Source: Burkholderia sp. FERM BP-3421 (GTDB taxonomy: Bacteria > Pseudomonadota > Gammaproteobacteria > Burkholderiales > Burkholderiaceae). From it: a stretch of DNA of 64,000 bases. The stretch is taken from assembly GCF_028657905.1 (NCBI RefSeq), contig NZ_CP117782.1:2046001-2110000 (forward strand). The letters are read 5' to 3'. Shown here piece after piece: positions 60,483-64,000 of this stretch. The notes beneath the pieces are model-generated. The model was not told the DNA's origin. It worked only from the letters and a program-made list of their open reading frames with translations, and did not search any database. Both the position numbers and the translations under genes were made by a program. How positions within the stretch are numbered: position 1 is the first letter of the stretch; each line of letters starts with the position of its first letter.

Positions 60483-62852
60483 TCATGGGCGATCCGCCAC
60501 GGCCGCCTGCCGCGCGGCGGGATGAGCCGGATCAGGCGCGCCGCCCTCGTAGGCGACCACGCTGCGCTGCGGATTCGCGATCCGGATCCCGCGCGCGGAA
60601 AACAGCGTCGCGATGCGCCGGTTGAACTCCCGCTGCACGCTCCAGCGCGTCGTGTCCGTGCACTGCATCTGCCCCACGAGCGCGAGCGACGCGCCGTCGA
60701 CCTGGTCGACGCCCCAATAGCTGAAATCCGACAGGATGCCGTCGCGGTAGGTCGGATCGTCGCGCAACGCGGCGCCGATCTCCCGCAGCGCCGCGACCGC
60801 GCGGTCGACGTCCTCGCCGTACGCGATCGACACCTTGACGGCCGCGTTGCCGAGCCCGCGATTCGTGTTGTTGACGGTCGTCACCGAGCTGAACGGGATC
60901 GTGTACAGCGAGCCGTCGCCGGCGCGCAGCCGCACCGTGCGAATCGACAGGTACTCGACCGTGCCCGACACGCCCGCGAGCGTGACCGAATCGCCGACCT
61001 GCATCGCGTTCTCCATCAGCAGGAAGATCCCGGTGATGAAATCCTGCACGAGCTTCTGCGAGCCGAAGCCGAGCGCGACGCCGAAGATGCTCGCGCCGGC
61101 CAGCAGCGGGCCGACGTTCACGCCGAGCTGGCTCATCCCCGTCATCACGACCACCAGCGCGATCAGCACGAACAGCAGCGTGCGCAGCATCGGCAGCAGC
61201 GTACGCAGGCGCGCGGCGCGCATCAGGTTGCCGTCGTTCGACCAGGTCTGCAGACGGCGCTCGATCGCGATGTTCGCGGCCTCCCACGCCACGAGCGCGA
61301 CCACGGCCGCGATCGCGATCGTCGCGAGCGCGGACGCGAGCCGGTGGCCGATCGTGCCGACTTCGAACGCGCGCAGCACCGGCACGCCCCACACCTGCAG
61401 CAGCAGCGCGAGCGTCACGAGGCCGACCAGGGCCGATACGATCTGGCGCAGCAGCGGGTAATAGCGGTACGCATGGCGATGGACGAGCGTGCTGTCGTCG
61501 TCGCGGCGCTGGAACAGCCGCGCGAGCGCGCCGAACACGACGATCGACACGATCCGCATGACGATCAGCACCGCGACCGACCGGCCGCCGAGCGTGACCA
61601 GCACGCGGTAGCCGTGGTGCACGTCGAGCGCCCACACGAACCACAGCGCCATCACGATCAGCGCCGACGCGGGCGCCCATGCGTCCGCGAGCGCGTGGCC
61701 GAGCGCCGCGAACGACGGCCGGCCCGCGCCATGCGCGCGGATCCGCGCGGCGACGGGCCGGCTGCACCGCAGAATCAGCACCGACACCAGCACGTGGCCG
61801 ACGAGCGCGACGGCCTTCAGCAGCGCGACGTGGCCCGCTTCGCTCAGGCCGAAGTTCGCGGCCGTCTCGACGAGCGCGGTGCAGCCGCCGACGATCGTCA
61901 CGAAACGGCCGATCCAGTGCTGCGCGAAGCCCGCCCAGCGATCGCCGATGCGCAGCAGCCGCAGTTGCGGCGCGTCCGGCTGGAAGAACAGCCGCGCGAC
62001 GATCACGATCAGGCGGCAGATCACGTAGATGTCGATCAGCGCTTCGAGCGCGGCTTCGGCCGGCGTGCCTTCGTCGGCGAGGATCGACATCGCGAGACTC
62101 GCGACGCCGACGAATCCCAGCACCGGCACCGCGCGCAACAGCAGGCTGACGAGCGCGCGCGGCATCCGTTGCAGCAGCGTGCTGTGCCGTCGCACGTGGC
62201 CGCGTCCGCGCGCGGCCGCGGCGTCGGGCGACGGATCGGGGTCGCTGCCGGACGCGGGCGCGGGTTCCTGCGCGGGCGCGCCGGCGCCGCGACGCGCGGC
62301 CAGCGCATTCAGCGTGCGTCGCAACAGACGCGCGGCAAGGCGCTCGACGACGAGCGCAGGCAGCAGCACGGCGACGATGATCGACAGCGCGCGCAGGAAT
62401 GCGGCGCGCGCGTCGGCGCGGGTCAGCAGGTCCTGCCACCAGTGTCCGACCGAGCCGATGTCGAGCAGCGAGCGCGCCGATTCGTGCAGCGCGCGGCCGA
62501 GATCCACGGCCCAGCGCGAGCCCTGGCGCACGAGCATCGAGGCGAGGCCGTTCGACTTGAGCGCGGTGGGCGCGGCGGCGTCCGATGCGGCGCTGGCCGG
62601 CGGCGGCGCGCTCGCGGCAGGCGCGCTCAGCGCACCGACGGCGGCGATCGCGCGCAGCGTGGTCTCGACCTGCGCGCGATCGCGCGGGTTCTCGAGCACG
62701 GCGAGCGCCTGCTGCGCCTGCTGCGAAGTCAGCGCGGGCGCTGTCGCGGATGAGGTGGGAACGTTCGCCGGCGCGGCGGCCGGCGCACTGGCGGCGGCCT
62801 GGGCGGCCGTGACGACGGCGGCAAGCAGCCAGCCAACGAGGATCTGTCGCAT
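60483..62852 (-). CDS. MscS family mechanosensitive channel, large form
   Basis: The 789 aa protein has a signal peptide (about 1-20), a variable Ala-rich periplasmic part (to about 150), then about ten helices. The MscS pore and beta domain are at about 560-780: VGPLLAGASIFGVALGFGSQKLVQDFITGIFLL, GDSVTLAGVSGTVEYLSIRTVRLR and TIPFSSV. It resembles the YbiO/YjeP-size channels that open under osmotic down-shock. Upstream lies the octamer array, about 150 bases from its start codon. Confidence 0.92.
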   Translation of the reverse strand: MRQILVGWLLAAVVTAAQAAASAPAAAPANVPTSSATAPALTSQQAQQALAVLENPRDRAQVETTLRAIAAVGALSAPAASAPPPASAASDAAAPTALKSNGLASMLVRQGSRWAVDLGRALHESARSLLDIGSVGHWWQDLLTRADARAAFLRALSIIVAVLLPALVVERLAARLLRRTLNALAARRGAGAPAQEPAPASGSDPDPSPDAAAARGRGHVRRHSTLLQRMPRALVSLLLRAVPVLGFVGVASLAMSILADEGTPAEAALEALIDIYVICRLIVIVARLFFQPDAPQLRLLRIGDRWAGFAQHWIGRFVTIVGGCTALVETAANFGLSEAGHVALLKAVALVGHVLVSVLILRCSRPVAARIRAHGAGRPSFAALGHALADAWAPASALIVMALWFVWALDVHHGYRVLVTLGGRSVAVLIVMRIVSIVVFGALARLFQRRDDDSTLVHRHAYRYYPLLRQIVSALVGLVTLALLLQVWGVPVLRAFEVGTIGHRLASALATIAIAAVVALVAWEAANIAIERRLQTWSNDGNLMRAARLRTLLPMLRTLLFVLIALVVVMTGMSQLGVNVGPLLAGASIFGVALGFGSQKLVQDFITGIFLLMENAMQVGDSVTLAGVSGTVEYLSIRTVRLRAGDGSLYTIPFSSVTTVNNTNRGLGNAAVKVSIAYGEDVDRAVAALREIGAALRDDPTYRDGILSDFSYWGVDQVDGASLALVGQMQCTDTTRWSVQREFNRRIATLFSARGIRIANPQRSVVAYEGGAPDPAHPAARQAAVADRP

Positions 62853-63000
62853 AGGTCGACGAGCGGGCGCGCATCGAGGCGGCCCGTGGTAAGGACGATG
62901 GCGAAAGTTAACATGATCGCGGGCGGGACCGAATAGTTCCGGCGAATCGCCCCCGGGGCGCGTCGTCCTCGACCACGCAGAAGCGTCATCCGACCCCGCG

Positions 63001-63408
63001 TCGCGCAGTCGCGCAGTCGCGCAGTCGCGCAGTCGCGCAGTCGCGCAGTCGCGCAGTCGCGCAGTCGCGCAGTCGCGCAGTCGCGCAGTCGCGCAGTCGC
63101 GCAGTCGCGCAGTCGCGCAGTCGCGCAGTCGCGCAGTCGCGCAGTCGCGCAGTCGCGCAGTCGCGCAGTCGCGCAGTCGCGCAGTCGCGCAGTCGCGCAG
63201 TCGCGCAGTCGCGCAGTCGCGCAGTCGCGCAGTCGCGCAGTCGCGCAGTCGCGCAGTCGCGCAGTCCCGCAGTCCCGCAGTCCCGCAGTCCCGCAGTCCC
63301 GCAGTCGCGCAGTCGCGCAGTCCCGCAGTCGCGCAGTCCCGCAGTCGCGCAGTCGCGCAGTCCCGCAGTCCCGCAGTCGCGCAGTCCCGCAGTCGCGCAG
63401 TCCCGCAG
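63001..63408. repeat. Octanucleotide tandem array, 51 units
   Basis: There are 51 contiguous 8-base units. Units 1-33 (63001-63264) are all TCGCGCAG. Units 34-51 are a mix of TCCCGCAG and TCGCGCAG (ten of the first kind and eight of the second by my reading). Repeat reading frames are open on both strands because 24 bases contain no stop, so they do not imply coding. It lies between the MscS gene start and a TonB-receptor remnant, on its truncated side. Confidence 0.98.
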
Positions 63409-63429
63409 TCCCGCCCACGGGAAGCGAAG

Positions 63430-63552
63430 CCCGTACAGCACGGAGACCGGCCCCTTCAGCACCTCGACCCGCTCCATGAAGTACGGATCGATCCGCGGCA
63501 GCGCGTACCAGCCGTTGGTGGCGAGCTTCAGGCCGTTCCAGTACGGTGGGGG
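63430..63552 (-). pseudogene. TonB-dependent siderophore receptor remnant (plug fragment)
   Basis: The minus strand encodes about 40 residues of a plug domain: YWNGLKLATNGWYALPRID and then the hallmark ERVEVLKGPVSVLYG. In intact receptors this continues with a QxxPGG-type segment; here the match stops after VLYG and the frame runs through seven unrelated residues into the octamer array. Upstream the match ends after about PPYW, next to a hairpin, and no signal peptide or TonB box is seen. So both ends of the gene are lost. Confidence 0.85.
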
Positions 63553-63574
63553 CAGGCGAAGCAAGGAAACGGCC

Positions 63575-63605
63575 GACAGAGGGCCGCCTTGCGCGGCCCT
63601 CTGTC
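63575..63605 (-). terminator. Hairpin after the O-methyltransferase gene
   Basis: Perfect 13-base arms GACAGAGGGCCGC and GCGGCCCTCTGTC around a 5-base loop, 32 bases past the stop of the methyltransferase gene on the minus strand. The run after it on that strand is GTTTCC, a weak T-tract. The inner part matches the repeat at 14375-14406. Confidence 0.7.
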
Positions 63606-63637
63606 GTCGGCATTCGGGATGTCAGGCGGTCGGACGT

Positions 63638-64000
63638 TCAAGCCTTCACGCCGGTCACGATGCTGTAGTACCCGCAGGTCGGCACGGTCCGAATCCCGAC
63701 GAAGCCGACCTCGGCCAGCATCGCGGACAGCGCCGCCGAGGTGTATTGCTCGCCTTCCGTCCACGCGATCATCACCACGCTGTAGCCCGCCGCCGCGAGC
63801 GGCCCGCTCTTGTCGTCGCGCAGCAGCATCTCGTGCAGCGCGATGCGTCCGCCGCTCGGCAACGCGTCGAAGCTCTTGCGGGCGAGCCATGCGCCCTGCG
63901 CCGGCGACCAGTCGTGAAGGATGTTCGAATAGAAATGCAGGTCCGCCGGCGGATACGGGTCGGTCCACATGTCGCCCGGATGCAGCGTGATCCGCGCGCG
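63638..64000 (-). CDS. O-methyltransferase (family 2), C-terminal part, 5' end outside window
   Basis: The frame continues past 64000, so the internal Met at 63970 is not the start. The visible 120 residues are the end of a SAM-dependent methyltransferase of the acetylserotonin/hydroxyneurosporene type: DLHFYSNILHDW with catalytic His, GGRIALHEMLL with the acidic residue, and the C-terminal GFVGIRTVPTCGYYSIVTG. Such enzymes methylate phenolic or polyketide hydroxyls, often within biosynthetic clusters. The context beyond the window would decide its role. Confidence 0.88.
   Translation of the reverse strand, partial: RARITLHPGDMWTDPYPPADLHFYSNILHDWSPAQGAWLARKSFDALPSGGRIALHEMLLRDDKSGPLAAAGYSVVMIAWTEGEQYTSAALSAMLAEVGFVGIRTVPTCGYYSIVTGVKA

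Noticed and set aside
63001..63408. CRISPR array
   Set aside because: Units are 8 bases and contiguous; there are no spacers and no cas genes.
62729..63613. Open frames through the octamer array that look like a repeat protein
   Set aside because: A 24-base period without stops keeps several frames open on both strands. There is no start signal, and the only real homology is the short TonB-receptor piece.

Overview
The window is high-GC DNA with strong G/C third-position bias and gene content typical of Burkholderia (Betaproteobacteria), most likely chromosome 1: hemC-hemDX-hemY divergent from ppc, nadE followed by a PII gene, argH, metG, apbC, dcd, ecotin beside a PBP7-type endopeptidase, and a Burkholderia-type trimeric porin. 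The species cannot be fixed from the sequence alone. I saw no rRNA, tRNA, insertion sequence, prophage or CRISPR array.

Layout. 1-5.2 kb: the start of an amidase gene with a palindromic operator, small hypothetical proteins, pbpG, ecotin, a Gly-rich lipoprotein and a repeat-rich exported protein. 5.3-11.1 kb: an MFS exporter, a Gly-zipper protein, a P-loop ATPase overlapping otsA, and a translationally coupled pair of paralogous lipoproteins. 11.1-14.3 kb: an ABC transporter made of an ATPase and a double-domain permease with no binding protein nearby. 14.7-17.9 kb: a Cas2/SinR-like small protein and an EnvZ/OmpR-type two-component pair divergent from a Spy/CpxP-like chaperone. 18-23.8 kb: pirin, a His/Lys/Arg/Orn ABC uptake operon, GNAT and LysR genes. 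24.3-30.4 kb: porin, PII, nadE, a COG3146-type protein, a GIY-YIG protein with a histone H1-like tail, and ppa. 30.5-34.1 kb: an aldehyde dehydrogenase / SDR / MFS cassette. 34.3-41.6 kb: haem genes and ppc. 41.6-49.0 kb: a methyltransferase / XRE pair and a Csu-type chaperone-usher pilus locus with its probable tip adhesin divergent. 49.1-62.9 kb: argH, HAD, an LprI-like protein, an Orn/Lys/Arg decarboxylase, dcd, a SodC-like lipoprotein without its metal ligands, apbC, an OmpA-like lipoprotein, metG and an MscS channel. 62.9-64 kb: a 51-copy octanucleotide array fused to a TonB-receptor remnant, then a partial O-methyltransferase.

How genes work together. hemC, hemDX and hemY run head to tail with 1-base overlap and 1-base spacing, giving one tetrapyrrole unit. 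hisJQMP-like genes form a complete amino-acid importer. nadE and the PII gene are adjacent and co-directional, which fits PII control of glutamine-dependent NAD synthesis. The two-component pair faces a Spy-like gene across a CpxR-like direct repeat. The pilus locus has all parts needed for assembly: two subunits, chaperone, usher and two-domain tip.

Most notable points are the four unrelated tandem-repeat tracts (7, 6, 13 and 8 bp units), the degenerate SodC-like protein, the TonB-receptor remnant cut off at the octamer array, the GIY-YIG protein with an expandable Ala-Gly tail, and the AT-rich island between the divergent pilus genes.
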